Shown piece after piece: positions 1-14,500 of a stretch of DNA of 64,000 nt. The translations under genes were made by a program, and so were the position numbers. This DNA comes from Viscum album (taxonomy: Eukaryota > Streptophyta > Magnoliopsida > Santalales > Viscaceae): contig OY728122.1 in NCBI GenBank assembly GCA_963277665.1, positions 1,980,166,883-1,980,230,882 on the forward strand, written 5' to 3'. Within the stretch, counting starts at the first letter, position 1. Each line of letters opens with the position of its first letter. Below the pieces are notes generated by a model. It was not told where the DNA came from. It did not search any database and saw only the letters and a list, made by a program, of their open reading frames with translations.

Positions 1-2539
1 CCGATAATCCCCCCATCAGGTTTCTTAAAGGCTTCTACCCGCCCTCATGAAATCACTCCACTTCCATCTCTGAGAAGTGTTTAAAATGAATTTATTCCTA
101 AAATGATGTCACTTATGGTCACATAATCATTTTCACACATGCATTTTGAATAGAGAAGAATTTTGGAAAATCTTACTCAAATAGATGGGTATTATGGGTG
201 TATTCTAGGTAAAAAGCTTCATCTACCAAGGGGTCTTTTGAGGAAAACATCAATCTTGTACTAAGATACCGACATTGATGAATCGAACCTATAACAACCT
301 CTTAGTCAGCTAACCAAGAATCAAAGAAAGTTTCCCTTTCATCCCCTCCGCTTTAAACCCAACCTGTTCAAGTTATGAAACTTCTATGTTTCTATTGGCC
401 CGTACCTTTTCAACCCATGATAACTTTCACGAAATATTGAATCCTCATTCTAATCTAGGTAGTCATCCAATTCGAACCAAATAGTCAGCCAATCCATACC
501 CCAGACTATGGAAATACCTACTAATCTGTCTACATGGTGAATTTGCCAGATTCCCCACTACTAATGACAAATCCCCGGTATTCCCATCAATACTCCCAGC
601 CTAGGTATTTCCATAGTATGGGGTTCGGTTTGATCCTTTTGAAAATTCTAGAGAAGAAAACCTTAGGTAAGGAACAAGTAGAACGGATCTCAGAAGCAGG
701 CATGTACCAAGCCATTACACTTCCCTCAGACCATGAGCAGTGGTAATGGTGCTAAAATCCTAGCTCATAGCCTTCTTTAGACCTTATTGACACAGGATGA
801 GTCACCATGGTTCACTATGGCAGATGCACTAATCAATTCAAGATAATTGACTCATCACACCTCGAACTCTCATTTATCTCATCGACTTTATCACTACTTA
901 TATTATTATATTACTCTTCTATTACGATTACAAAAAAAATCTACACCAGATAGGACTATCTTAAAGCGTTTGACTAAGGCATGGAAGAGTATCCAAGGTG
1001 AGCTCAAGGAAAACAATTGGAGAAGATAAGTAGGTTGACCTCAGATAAGGGAATCATAACAAAACTGAAAGAGATTCTCCAAAGTACTTCTGTGGTCGCA
1101 GATGAACCCAATATAATTAGTATCTAAAAAATCAGCCAATAGAGATATTCACTATTAGTATTACAGAAGAAGCTAAAGAAGAAGGACCTTACTCAACCGA
1201 AAAAATGAATCTGTCTTCAGCTCTATATAGAAGAGTACATGCTTTAAAGAGAAATCACAGGTCGAGGATTGTCCAAGATAAGGGACCCTACCCTGTTAAG
1301 GACTTCTCAACTTACCTAGCTGAAGAAAAGAGAATGGACCTCTAAATAAAAATATTTCTAGGTCACTTACAACAACTACTAAAGCATCTATTTCTTACTA
1401 GTGTGGATTCTCCACATGATACTATAAATGATGGGATCTCTACAACTTTTTCCACAAACTCCAACTACTATAACGGCTGAAACTGACTCCCATCAGTCAC
1501 CATTAGCGGATACCATCAATTTATTAGCCAACAAGGTTCGATGTGTATGTACTCTTCTATATAGTGGAGCTTGTCAAGTCATCTACTGATGCTACTTTTC
1601 ATCCTTATTGAGGGGAACCACTTAGATTGAGTTCCATGGATGGGATTAATGACACATTAGTTTCTTAGTCCACCAACCAAATGGTATTTATATATATTGA
1701 CCATCCTCCATTCACTAGAAATGAGAGAACCATCATAGAGGCTATTATAATATCCTATTGGGTAGTCTTAACCCCACTATTTGAGTAGAGTACTAAGTTC
1801 CCCAAAAGATACTGAAAGTCCTTATCGAAGAGCCATATATTCCTTTCTAGATTGAGGAGCCAAAAAACTAACTAGATAATATCCTTAACAACAAAACTGA
1901 TCTGAGTGGTTAGGGAACTATTGAAGTAGATCAGTTCTAGTATGCATTAAGGAGCCATCCCCAAGCAAGAAAGTTGAAGTAGAAGCAGCATCTCTTTTTG
2001 AACTCGAGACAAAACTAAGCTCAAGATCTTGATATGATTTGTAATCAAAGCAGAACTGACTGCATTTCCCTTCTTCCATAGCTGGCACAATAGAAATATT
2101 AGCTTACACAAAGAAAATATTATCCTTTGATTTCCTCTTAGCCGTTGATTCCCTTCCCTTGAACTCTCATCCATCATTCATCAGCGAAAAAGAACTTCAA
2201 AAGACTTTATATCCAGAATATAATTCTCCAAACCTAGGGTGAATACCATACCCCAATTCTTGATTAAATGTAAATTATATATAGAATACCGTTCAATGTT
2301 GGTGAAGATGCTCTTATATGTTCCGTTATTTCATTCGGTATAGCCGGTTGTTCTGAGTGCTCTAGAAAGCTTTTAGTCGAGTGGACTGGTACTTATATAT
2401 ATTGGCCACCCCTGAATACCCTAGATAGGGGTCCCTTTGATCTCTAATATAGTATCTACTGGTCTAGCTACTTAATAAATAGTGTTAATAGTGGCATTTT
2501 TCTCCATCCCCTACCTGCGCATTCCATGCTCACTTAGGA

Positions 2540-2900
2540 GACCTTGGGAAATTGATTTTTTAATCTTAATGCCAATGAAATATTAGGTATAATATAGATA
2601 GTACATATTCTTCATCTCAAAACTCTTTATGAAGAATGTCTTCATATCGTGAAACATTCTAGCAAGCATTATGTCATCAACATATAAGACTAGAAAGAGA
2701 AACTTTCTCCTCGAGTACTCTATTTCACAATGTTTAGGTATATACACTGATCAACACAGCTTTCCATAAACCCTTCTCACCTCATGAAATTTGAGGTACC
2801 ACTAACGGGAAGACTCGTCCTTATATCGAATTCCTTAACTTGTACACCACTGCCCTCCTACAAGAATATTCCAAGCTTTAACCTTATATTATAAGCATAT
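2540..2900 (-). pseudogene. Ty1/copia reverse transcriptase relic
   Basis: Read on the minus strand, the segment around 2,660-2,720 encodes FLVLYVDDIMLA, which contains the copia-type catalytic YVDD box with its hydrophobic lead. Downstream (lower coordinates) a stretch reads FIGIKI and then SQGLLS, matching the position of the segment that follows the catalytic box in copia RTs. Upstream the similarity is weaker (K-F-H-E-V then a Y-I-P stretch). Stops and frame changes interrupt it, and no LTR, integrase or RNase H was found beside it. It is a dead fragment of one RT domain. Copia fragments occur in both nuclear and mitochondrial plant DNA, so it does not settle the origin of the block. Confidence 0.75.
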
Positions 2901-5782
2901 TAGACTTGACATCTTTTGGCTTTTGAGTGATAGAGCTCACAAATGCCAAACCTTTCAAAAGCATCCAAATTCACATCAGTAGATGCCTATCCCCTACACC
3001 TTTTTTTATTTCCCTATCATCTTCTATTGAATTAAAGGGAGGGAATATTTCGAAAGACAACTATAAAAATGAAATCAATTCAGTCTATCAATATATATCA
3101 GTACCAGTGTCAAAGAGGGAGGATGCTCAGCTACTAGTAGTTCAGTGAGCCCATTAGTAGTAGGAACTTGACATTGGAATTGTGACAGTCAAAGGGTGGT
3201 GGTAGTGAGATTTAAATTACTAGCTACTCCATCTTCCCCATGATCCTATTGGGTTGGTTGGTGGGGTTTGGGGTGCAATGAGTGGTATCATTCAAGCCGG
3301 TATACTAGAAACCCTAGTCAGGTTAGTGTACTGGGCAGTTGGAATGGTGGGATGGGTAGATCTCGGATCACCTCGAGCTGCGTTCAATCACCATAGGGTG
3401 TTTGTGCAAGTTGGGATGAGATCGGTAGCTGTCACCCACTAGGTTGATAGGTGTAATGTTGCATACTCGATTCGACCCACACCAGTAGCTTCTTTCCTCA
3501 TCTTCTTGAGTACACATATGATGAGCAGTGTGAAACCAAGCATGAGAGAAATGTAAATGATACTGGTCATGGAACGGAACAGAACAAAAAAAATAGAAGA
3601 AAAGGCAGTGCAAAAAGAGTTGGGAGATAATGATCATTCGTGACTGGTCTACGGGGATAGTGGAGCACGAGGAGATCGAGCTACTATGGCGGGAAATGTT
3701 GAAATGCTAGGCAGTCGAGTTTATCGAGTGGCTATGAGATGGGTCCCATTCATGTTCTCAGATGGGTCGCATATATCGAGCCAAAGATGACTTTCAACAT
3801 TGTCGGGGTTAAAGTCTCCTTTGAGAGTGCTGTTACCTGAATCAAGGACATGCCCATGTGGTGCATAAGGAATAATTTTCCTAGTAGTAACATTGGTGGT
3901 CCATTAACTGTTTGATACTATGTATGTATATTGTCATTCATATACTAGAAACTCAACAAGCGGTAGTATGGTCAATGGTCATGTGATTGGTAGAGCACCT
4001 AACGTGACTACTAGACTACCGATCCTAATATACTCATGTTGTTGGGGGACTAAAAATGAAATCTACACTAAACAAGCTACTGGTGTGGATAGTGCTGGAA
4101 TGGATTGTTGGATGGTGAATGAAATGAGCCATGAGGTATATTCATGGGACTAGTGAAAGAGCTTGATCCTGGTGGAATGTGGACTATTAGAGTAGAGTAC
4201 TGAATGCTAGCATCAAAACTAGACTATTCAGATGAGAAAAGAAGTCAAGTAGTCCACTTTATCTTGTACGACTATATAATACTAGTGTGATAGATCAAGC
4301 ACCTCCTGAAAATATATATCAGTACCGGTGGCACTGTGACCTGCTGCTTATGTGATTGGTCGACTACTGCTACTCTACTCACACCATTGGGATCGAGCTC
4401 CTATGGATGTGATTGAGTTAGCCTTACAGTACCAGCGATAACCATAAGCCTACCAAGCCATAGCGACTATGGATCGATTCCAAAGGAACCTTTCATTATG
4501 TCATCAAGGGGGTGGTAGAACAAATCAAGTGACCCTCATCAATGGAGTGGTTGGTGGATCTGAGTCACCCATCTGTAACCCTAAATTCCATATAGGCACA
4601 ATACCAAGTTCACTAACTAATCGTATTCGAATCGAGATCTTTCACCTCATGGACCATGGTGGTTCAGACATCTCTATCCATTAAATGGGCATCAATCTCC
4701 CGTAGGTGGTGCAAAGGGAAGGAAATTTAGAAAGATCCAATTGATTGACATTGTGGTGTTGAGGGTGCTGGAACAATCGATGTTGCTGGAGTGGTGCTAC
4801 TATCACAATTGAGTTGAAGGTTTGACCCCAGCTTCACTGCTTGATCTCGACTGGCTAGCTCTACTATTAGAATATAATGGTGGGGATGGCATCATAGTGG
4901 ATAACTAGGACACATGGATAAAGGTCGTTTCACAGACACTCGCTTCCACCCATTTCCACAGCTCACTGAAAGGTGAGTAACCCCATCCTCGTGATACTAA
5001 TATATATTTTCAGTAGTTGAAAGGAATTTTTGATTTGACTATAAGCACTATAGGAATTCCAACTCAATAAATATTCTTGAGGGAGACAATGACATCGAAC
5101 AATAGCGAAAGTAATGACACCACCATTTCAAATTGGAATCGTTTCTATTGGCAATGCATTGACCACCTCAGCCATCCCTGAGCTACCAGTAGAAGAGAGT
5201 GGCTATTAAATCTCTTATTTCATATAGTGGTTGATGCATTGGTTTATTAAATAAAAAATAGAATCACATTGTTGTTGGATTCAAACCTCTACTAACCGAG
5301 TGAAAAAACTGACCATTCCATCTCAGGAACAAAGTGATGCAAGATGCTATTGGAGTGACTATTCTTTCCTCATTGACGATTGATATCTGCTTCGAACATG
5401 ATTCCAGAATTGTCATCGACCACCAATCCACTCAACCGTGCATTTCATTTTCTTGAATTGGCCATCTCCATATCTATAGACCCAAAAACCCATGGCTGCT
5501 CTGAAACATCCACACACCCAATAACCCCTGTGGAACACATCCACCAGAACCATCATCTCCATAAGAAACTTGGAGGATTTCCATGTCGGTAGAGTTAGTC
5601 CCGGTCAGTATTAGAAGGAGGGACCGCTTTGGGGTCTTCATTCACCGATATCACCAGTTTTATCCTCACCCCAAGCCACCCTAATTGGACAGGGGGACTT
5701 TGAGTTCTTGGTGCTCCAGGCTACTATCATTATACTTCAGTATAATCTTGTCAGGAAATATTCAATATATTCTATAGGTGGA

Positions 5783-5816
5783 CCACTATAGGAACCTTTT
5801 TTGGTGCCTATAGTGG
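5783..5816. repeat. Hairpin, 14-bp arms with T6 loop (copy 1)
   Basis: CCACTATAGGAACC, then TTTTTT, then GGTGCCTATAGTGG. The arms pair at 13 of 14 positions. A partial extra arm (TTCCTATAGTG) follows directly. Related to the hairpin at 6229-6261. Confidence 0.8.
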
Positions 5817-6228
5817 TTCCTATAGTGTTGTGACTATATAATATTGAGATGTATTGACTAGGTTCTACTACCAATATTATACCGAGGGTTTCACTACTCT
5901 CCTTTTCGCCCAGTGGTTCAGGTGACCGGGTGGACATACCAGGGGAATGGTGTTGGCGATCTCATTGAATGGCCAATACATTCAAGACCATCCATGCAAC
6001 CGTTGCTTATCACATGGCCTTAGGAAACCCTTGGAGTCGTGTAATCGAGCATCGTCGAATGGACAACCCTTCAGGGTAATCATTCGAGTGGCGATGAAGG
6101 ATGAGCGAGTTGGAGTTCCTAAAGGCCAATGGAAACATTGTTATCGCGTTTCCCATCTCATGTTTTTCCATATCTCTTTCGACCTTCTCCACTCCATTGC
6201 CAACATACCAATTGGACCTCTATAGGCA

Positions 6229-6261
6229 CCACTATAGGCACCTTTTTGGTTCCTATAGTGG
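6229..6261. repeat. Hairpin, 14-bp arms with T5 loop (copy 2)
   Basis: CCACTATAGGCACC, then TTTTT, then GGTTCCTATAGTGG, again 13 of 14 pairs. The variable arm position (A/C and G/T) is swapped relative to copy 1, as if one arm had been exchanged or copied. A further TTCCTATA and a CTATAGTGG lie just downstream. Confidence 0.8.
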
Positions 6262-6840
6262 TTCCTATATTACTAGCTATAGTGGCCCGACCTGAACACC
6301 TATCATGAACCCTCAATACACTGTAAAACTATGAATAGTTGATAGCAAACTAGACTAAATCAAGAATGAATTGGAGAGATAGACCACCCATTTCCATATG
6401 TTGAGCAGTGAGGACCACTAAGCTAGAAAGGGCTAATTCACTACATGAAGAGAAGAGATAACAATAAGCTAAGAACATGCGGAAGCATTTGCGACGAGAT
6501 CTTGAAACCACCATCCACCCTAACCTAATTCATGATGAGCCCACAAAATTCTTGGCATGATTCCCACAGTGTGAAACGAATGACATGTCTAAACAGCAAA
6601 TTCCAACATCGACTAGTCCTAACCCACTTCCGAACACTTGACCAATTCCCTTGCACCTGCAATACGCCTACTGTTTCCATTGAGTTGTTCAATTTGATTT
6701 GATGTGTATTGGAATGGAGTTGGTGGTTTGATGAAGATGAGATGAGATATGGGACCATGTTTTCCCTTGCCACATTCTCGAGTCTAACCACACTTCAATG
6801 GGGTACCTACCTGGATGTCACGACCATGTTTTCCCAGGCG

Positions 6841-7020
6841 CTCACTGGGATAATTCATGTATCCCAGGAACTCGCTAGAATACTTCATGTATCCCAGGTA
6901 CTCATTGGGATACTTCATGTATCCCAAGTACTCATGGGGATACTTCACATATCCCAAGAGCTCACTGGGATACTTCACGTATCCCAGGCGCTTACTGGGA
7001 TACTTCACATGTCCCAGGTC
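6841..7020. repeat. Tandem array, 6 x 30 bp, each unit a small hairpin
   Basis: Six consecutive units of exactly 30 bp with a few substitutions and no indels, preceded by a partial unit at about 6821-6840. Each unit carries a core such as GGGATACTTCATGTATCCC, a 7-bp inverted repeat with a 5-base loop. Because 30 is a multiple of 3, overlapping reading frames stay open on both strands (6709-7089 plus, 6857-7108 plus, 6784-7152 minus) and give 10-residue peptide repeats. Open frames on several frames at once are the expected by-product of the array, so I do not call a gene. Confidence 0.9.
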
Positions 7021-8537
7021 AGACCTGGTAAAGAAATGGCGAGTCTTCTGGCGAGGAACGTCCTGGTCATTGGAGGACCTATTAAGTGAACACCTGGACT
7101 TGAAATGACTAGGCCTCACTATTGAGGAATTGATATTCTCTGTCGTCCCCATTGGCCTATGGGATGGATGGTCCTATGGCCTCCAGTTCAATTTCTAACT
7201 ACTTCTGACCGTACCAGATGAGTAGTGATAGCACGAGTTCATTTCCACTATGTCGCTTATATTGAAAATACTAGGACGTTCATTCCATTCCCATAGGTCG
7301 GATCTCATGATGCCATCTATAGAACAACTAGCAAGAGAACCCCAATAGATCCTAGGTGGATGGATTGCTGATACTAGATCAAGTGGCACAATATTTGATG
7401 CTGCTAGCGGCTCGGTATGAACACCCCAGACTCCAGCTACAAACGGATCCTCCATTCCAGTCAGCATGGGAGTGAACACCAACCGATCCATTCCCTAACC
7501 CCAATTTCAATATGTAGGTTGAGTGAAACAATAGTGCCAAATTCCCATGAAATGAGTCAGACTATCCAATTGTAGAACCCCAAACAACGACAAACAAGAA
7601 AAAATGGAATTCCTTTTTTTCCATCCACTCCAATACCATATGGCTATTGCAAAAAAATCTATCCCAAACTTGATTTCCTAGACCCAAAGGGTAGCAAAGG
7701 GGAACGTACTGAATGATGACCACTGAAACACTATTGCTCGGTACAGCTGGTAGTGCAGTTCGACCACCTCATTCCCCAAATGTAAGATAGATGCTGGCAT
7801 TCTAACATTTAGGGAGACATTGTAAAAACAATAATGAAATATAATTGACCGTAGGAGCAGAAAACCATATAGTATACTACCATCGTGAGTCTCCCAAGTA
7901 CATGAGAGATGAAAGAGCATCAGTGCATTAGCAGATAAGTGGAATTTACTTGTCAAGTGATTCAATGATTGATGGAACAAATAACCCTGATATGAAAGAA
8001 GAAGGATAAATAAATCATAGGTGTTTCCAAATGCATCGCTTCAAGTAGTTAGGAATGCAACCGAGAAAAATGAATAATGAAACTATTCCATCATTGTAGC
8101 ACCATCAACACATATAGGATTTTTCACCAAAGGGCAGTTGAATGGAACCATCCAACCAAACCGTACTTCTATATATTGACCTTTCCCCTCAAAAATATAC
8201 TCTAATAGTCTCAACTGGTTCCACCATGATAGTCGTGTAGTCCGTTGACCATGATCAATCTCACTATTGAGGAACAACTCACAAACATTCCCCTATTTTC
8301 ATGTCCCTCCCTTTCCCATGCCTAGATCCGGTTCAAGGATGATGCTAGTGGATAAGGACATCTTTTCTTGGCCACAACCAGACACAAGGTTTTTTCTTGA
8401 GTAGTGTTAGGGGCTGGTACTTATATATATTGATGGATGGTCAACTCAATCGAGTCATATGAATGAGACTAATATATTCTAATAGTTGACCGCTCCAATT
8501 CCAAAGGGGCACCAGTGGAATGAGTACCATACCCTCT

Positions 8538-8575
8538 GGTACTTATATATATTGTCAGTACTCTACTCTAATAGT
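8538..8575 (+). repeat. Tandem pair of the dispersed motif (two forms side by side)
   Basis: The TATA-type form (GGTACTTATATATATTG) is followed after 2 bases by the full AGTACTCTACTCTAATAGT form, in the same orientation. It shows that the two forms are members of one family and can sit next to each other. Confidence 0.75.
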
Positions 8576-11500
8576 CTAGGTGAGCCATGAACTAACAAAC
8601 CAGAGAGATCCCAACAACTCCCCCACTACTCAATTGATTCTGTCTTCCATGGAAACCCATAGTCGAGTCATGCATCCATCAATGAAATCAAACTGGTGTT
8701 CCCCCCAAGTTCAAACCTGTATTCGAATCTAATGCTTCCAAGATACTCTCCGACCATTAGTACTCTTCAGTTAATTTTCTATCCCTATCAGTTATTAAAA
8801 GAGTACTAAAAATTGATTATGTATGACCCCACTGCAATTCCATTACAATACCTACAATATTCTTGATTTCCAGTAGGTTCCCATATGAACTGTACACCAC
8901 TCGTACAACTAGAAAGTCATTTCCACCCAGGGACTAGGCCACCGAAGGTGGGTTCTATGTAGTAGGATAGCGTACTGAATAGTGCATCTCTCAAATGCTG
9001 AGTTATTTTATAAAAAAAGGACTCAAAGGATTGAGTGACCCCTACATATCATGTGATGAGGTGGGGATAGGATTCGATCCTCAATATCCCATCAAATGGT
9101 ATGGGCTAGATGCCATGCCTTCTGATCATCAGATACAATACACGACTTGATCTATGAAATTTCATATATCACTCACTAGGTTCATGAATTGAGAAATTCC
9201 ATAAGACTATTATAGTTGACTATTGTGAATGGAAACAAGGTGGATGAGGCGGATAATGAGGGAAAGAAAAACATCTTGCTGCTAGGAAACAACAAGTTAT
9301 CGACTCTTCCACAGGGGGATCATGATGAAGAGGTTAGAGAGGGGAACAAGAGCTCTAATTGATGTTCCTGGTCCAGCTCAGTCAATGGTGAGACATTACA
9401 AAAACCTCATTTTTGTTTGTTGTCACTCTGTTCCTATCTATGTAATTTGGAGATTTCATGCCTACATGAGAATCTCAACATAAATTAGTACTAGGCCTGT
9501 ACTCCGCCTATACTGGTCACACTCAACACTCTACTATAATATTCTAGAGTCACCAATATTTGAGTAGAGTACTATTGACATGTTAGCTTTGAAAGAATTT
9601 CACATAGGACTAGCCTCCCCTTATGAGGATTCTTTCTAGGTCAACTATCAACCTCTTTTAAAGAAAGGTTTCTTCAATAACTATATAGAAAAAGTCCCTA
9701 TACTATACTAGATATCCTATAACTGAATAATCATCTGTCCCTCCTAGAGCCTATTTATGATAGTATCGAGAGAGATGGGGGCCGACATATCAGGCATCTG
9801 AGTACTATAATCTACGGTAATCTTATATATAGTTATATAAGAGTACCTGATATATAAGTATCATCTTGATTGATAGTTTGATACTCAACCATAATGAGAC
9901 CTCCTCACTACCATAGATCAGATCATGAACACTAACTAGCAACGATGTCATTCCTCTCAATTCCTAGTGACTACTGTGGAGGACTACATCACAAATGATA
10001 TTGCAACCACTACCCGTACTGAACGAATGATCCAATGACCTTCTACCAGAGCAAGAAGCAAACCCCTATCCTTAATGGAAGGTATACATGGAGTTAGAAC
10101 CCTCTTTCAAGTGTTCTCATTCATAGATCATGTTCGAAAAAACCTTAGTAGATAAAAGGAGGAGAAAATACAGTGGTAGTACTTTCGTATTCAATATTAG
10201 ATCAGATTGATTGAATACCAAGAATCCCATTCAAGTCAAGTTTCTAAATCTATACCATATCAGTGCAAGGGAAAATAAAGCCATATCAATCTATTTTATC
10301 GGTATAATATAGCCAGTTACTCTTCTATATTGATAATTGGTACCGATAGAAAAAATGACCTTGTGAATATGAGATGATAGTGGAGTCAGAGCAGGAATTG
10401 GGACAATTGCAGTTAGGTTTTGAAAAGATGGGATAATGGAAAAAGGAATGGAAATGGAGGTTTTCAATATCGATGATGTTCATAATTGGAGTTCAGAATC
10501 CATTCGGTTCAGAGACGAGCGACCAACGAAAATAGTCGACTATATATGGATGGGGCAGTTGCGAGCACGACAGATGGGAACCTACACCAACAAGGTAGGG
10601 GCATTGTAGGTCAAGTCTAGGATTCCTGGTGGACAAAAAATTCATCGAACTAGCCCGGTCTTGGACCCTCGGCATAATAGATCCTAATACGAGTTCAAAG
10701 AGAGCTCTAGGCAAAGGAAAAAAAGTGGCTGGCTAAATAACAATGATTTCTAGGCTTGGAACACAGCTGTTGGATGGTCCAGGTCCTCCATCCATATAAT
10801 ATTGATTTATAGATACTAAATGTATCCTATGTCCTCTAAGTTATGGTCATATAAGGTAGGATACTCTAAATTATAAGAGGAAAATAGACAATACAAAGTG
10901 TATTGTACCATTTTTCCATGCCGATCATCAAGCTTCCCATACCAACCTCACCACCCACTATTCACTCCCATATGCCAACTCCTACACACCAATCACACCA
11001 ACTCATCATCCTATTGGAATTGTCCCCCTTCATCCAAGGTGAAAGAGCAATACTATATAGAAGAGTACCTGTGGTTGCAGTTACGAGTGCATGGTCAATA
11101 TATATAAGTATCGGTGGGCACAACTCGATATAATAAAGGTAGTAGTACTATTAGAGTAGAGTACTAAGGGGAATCAAAACGTCAGATATGGAACCTTAAT
11201 ATATTATGTACCCAACTATATTGGAGTTTTTGATGAAATTTAGAATGGGGTGACTATCGAATTGAAAACGGGGCTATGAAACCAGGTGAAGTAGCTCTTG
11301 GTACAGATATATATTGCTTGAGGGCCAATGCTACAATCGATCGGCTAGTTGTGTACACCGGGCCGAGCGATCCATTGATCCCCCTGGCTTTCCAGATCAA
11401 TGGGGCAATGGTATGGTTCTCAATATAATATAGGTTGTAGACTATGAGTTGACCCCACCACACCTTCAGCCGGGTATGGATCGTGGCACCGTTGGGGAGG

Positions 11501-14500
11501 GAATTATCTACTACCTATATTATAAATTTGCCTTGCTATTCTAGAAGGGAGGAATATTAAAGTAGAGTACTCAAGTTTCACCCAGCCTTCCCACTAGAAG
11601 CACAATTTCCTAGAGAACCCACGATCACACCATCACTACAATGAGAGTAGCGGGGAATCCAATGCCAATGGATACTCTCAACTAGAAAAGGGGATAACAT
11701 GTAGTGAAATATGGACCGTCTATTCTATCTATTCGGAGAATGGAAGTGGAAAGTGGGAACCCAGTACCTTCCAATATGAAATGTCAGCTCAACCAGGTCA
11801 GAAAAGCAGCTCATACCCAAATCCCGTCATGCCCGACCACTACTCCAGCCATGTGCACCTCGGTACCCTGACTATGAATGGGGTGAAAGAAAGGACAAGG
11901 GGAAGGCAGTCCTTACTCTACTCCAATAATCCCATCGATAGATCCAATAAGCCAAGGGGTACCAAGAACACACCTACCCCTAATGCATTTTGGAAAAGTC
12001 ATCATCTATTTGGGGTCGTTTCTTAGGGGGCTCACCATTGTTAGTACTCTACTCTAATAGTGGGCATCATCGGGAGCCCGAAAACCTAATCAGTCATTGA
12101 AGAATGGGGTTGGTGTGACGAGTCTATCATTCATGATACTAGGTAGGGGGTTGACGATCTAGGGTGATACCCCTATAGACTACATAGAAAGAGGGGTGGG
12201 GTATCCTGCTACATACTCTAGCTTGTGAACTACGGTACTTGATCGAACTATACTGCCTAATGGTTCTTGAGTGGATGGTTGTTGACTAATTCATCTATAT
12301 ACTAATTAAATTTAATATTTAGATAATTTCATATTCTCCCTTTCATGTATGACCCCCTCCCCTTAGTGATTGATCCTCAGAGACTTTACTGTTTCTGATT
12401 CTCGATGACTATATACATTCTGATATGGTTTAGTTCAGTAGATCGACATTCAGTACTCTTCTAATAGTGTGAGTCGTGAGTGGTGATGATTTGGAATATC
12501 ATGGGGGTTTTATAGGTGGGTGTAGCTGAATTGGGTTATATCTCCTTGTGAATTGATTCATTCCTGCATGAAAAAGAAGTAGCAAGACGATTCATGGGAA
12601 ATGACCGGCTATTGAGAGGTACTCTTTCCATAAATATATAGGACGAATTTCTGGCCATGGGGAGAAGGGGTCAAAAGAATGGCCAAGGTTTTCAAATACA
12701 TCTACTATTATTATGGGTATGCTGTGTTTAAGGATGCGAATTGGATATCCTATGAGGGTTCGATATGGACCTATTTTGGATCTAGTCAAGTTAGATCGTT
12801 TCCACTCCAATGTACCAAAAGAACCTTGATTCATTTGCTTTTTCCCCAGAAACCACTATGAAACTCTCCACCTTTTGTAGTTGAAAGGAAATATCGTCAT
12901 TCCTATGATGATTCTATCAAACACAGTAGTGATTTGGGAGACAACACTACTACCTATATTATACCAACCCTTTGGCTGAAATGTCCTTTGGTCTAGGGTA
13001 ATATACGGTGTTCAAACGAGACATGGTGGGGGATAGCAATGGTACAACTCGAGCCGATAGGGAGGATGTCAGAAGTCAATGATTTTACAATTGTGTTGGT
13101 TCAAATGCAGCAGAACATATCATTTTACATCATCCATCTCAGTCTCCCTCGTATCCCGTTGAATAGACCAGGCAATGATCAGCCAACCTACCCCTAGAGG
13201 AACCCGTCAACACTCGATTCAATCAGTTCTTTGATCCTCAAGTACATACTGAATAAGATCAAACACTTGTTTTAGGCCGCCCCTACTGCTATGATGGTAC
13301 CACACCTTGAACCTGGCCTATCTGCAGTGTTTTAAATGACCATTGCACTGGAAAGTAGAGAGGGAATCCCAAAGTTCATATAAGATCAAATTGATATTGG
13401 AGTGGAATGAATGCTATTGGTTAAATGGGTGGTACTAATAAGGGGGTGGAAGAACCACCAAATCAAATCCAAGCGAGTGGGAATAAAAATCCCATATTCT
13501 TTCTTAGGATCTCAAGCCTTCACTTTATAATCACTCCATGGTGATCCAATAACTGCAGCATGGGGTTCGGTATACACAGAAAGAGTAGAGAACCTGATGG
13601 AAAAGAAGACGGTTTAGTAATGGCTAGTTCAATGAATTGGCAAATTTGGTTTGATGGAATGATTTACAATGGGTATCGAGCAGCTATTGAGCATATTGAA
13701 GGTACGATTGCACTATTGGAACTCATTTTAGAACTACTAGAATACCAGGCTCTTGGTTTCTGGAACCCTATCTACTATTTCACTAATAGACTCAGTTAAG
13801 TTCCAATCGACATATCAAAGTGCTAAATTCATTGCTCAAGACATCTCCCTTATCCCGCAACAGCAAAACCGACCCATTTGTTTTATCACTACTAGAATCT
13901 CTCATTCTCTTATGGGGAGGAATGCACTAAAGAGGATCAAGTGGCTCCGTCTCTAGTGTGATGGTAAATTTCATGGGGAAGCCATAGCTCAAAATGAATT
14001 CCTCACGGTGGGAAAACAAATAATAGGGTTTCTCGAGTACAATGTTGATTATGCTTCTGTTAGTGTAGCAACTCGATATGGCATGTTTCGGGTGAAATTG
14101 TGGATTGTATTCCACTAGAATCCACCCAGGTCATAGTCACGTCCAACCAAGTGACCATCCCAACAACTAAGACTATATATCGGCAATGATATACAGACAA
14201 GAATAAGGTAAGAACCCACCAAGGAACCCGACTTGCTTATGAAAGATATGGTTATAATACTACTAGTTTTTCTTAGATATCATTTCAATCATTGGAAGTA
14301 GCTACTAGTTAGATTTTCCACTATTTTTCGAAGGCAAAGAGATGGTCTCAAGTGTGAGAACTGGTTCCATTGGCCCAGAAACCCCAAGATGTGTGCATGG
14401 GAAGAGGCAAAGGGGTACTGAAGGGAGAGATGGATATTGTCTCCCCAGGACAACTCCTACTTGAATTGGATGGTCAGTTGTCGATTGTTATTCGAGCTAC

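Noticed and set aside
3254..3442. Short hydrophobic frame as a possible membrane protein
   Set aside because: Only 62 codons, with an antisense frame overlapping its end; no conserved feature.
6709..7152. Overlapping frames of 126, 83 and 122 codons on both strands
   Set aside because: They are kept open by the 30-bp array, whose unit is a multiple of three; no family resemblance outside the repeat.
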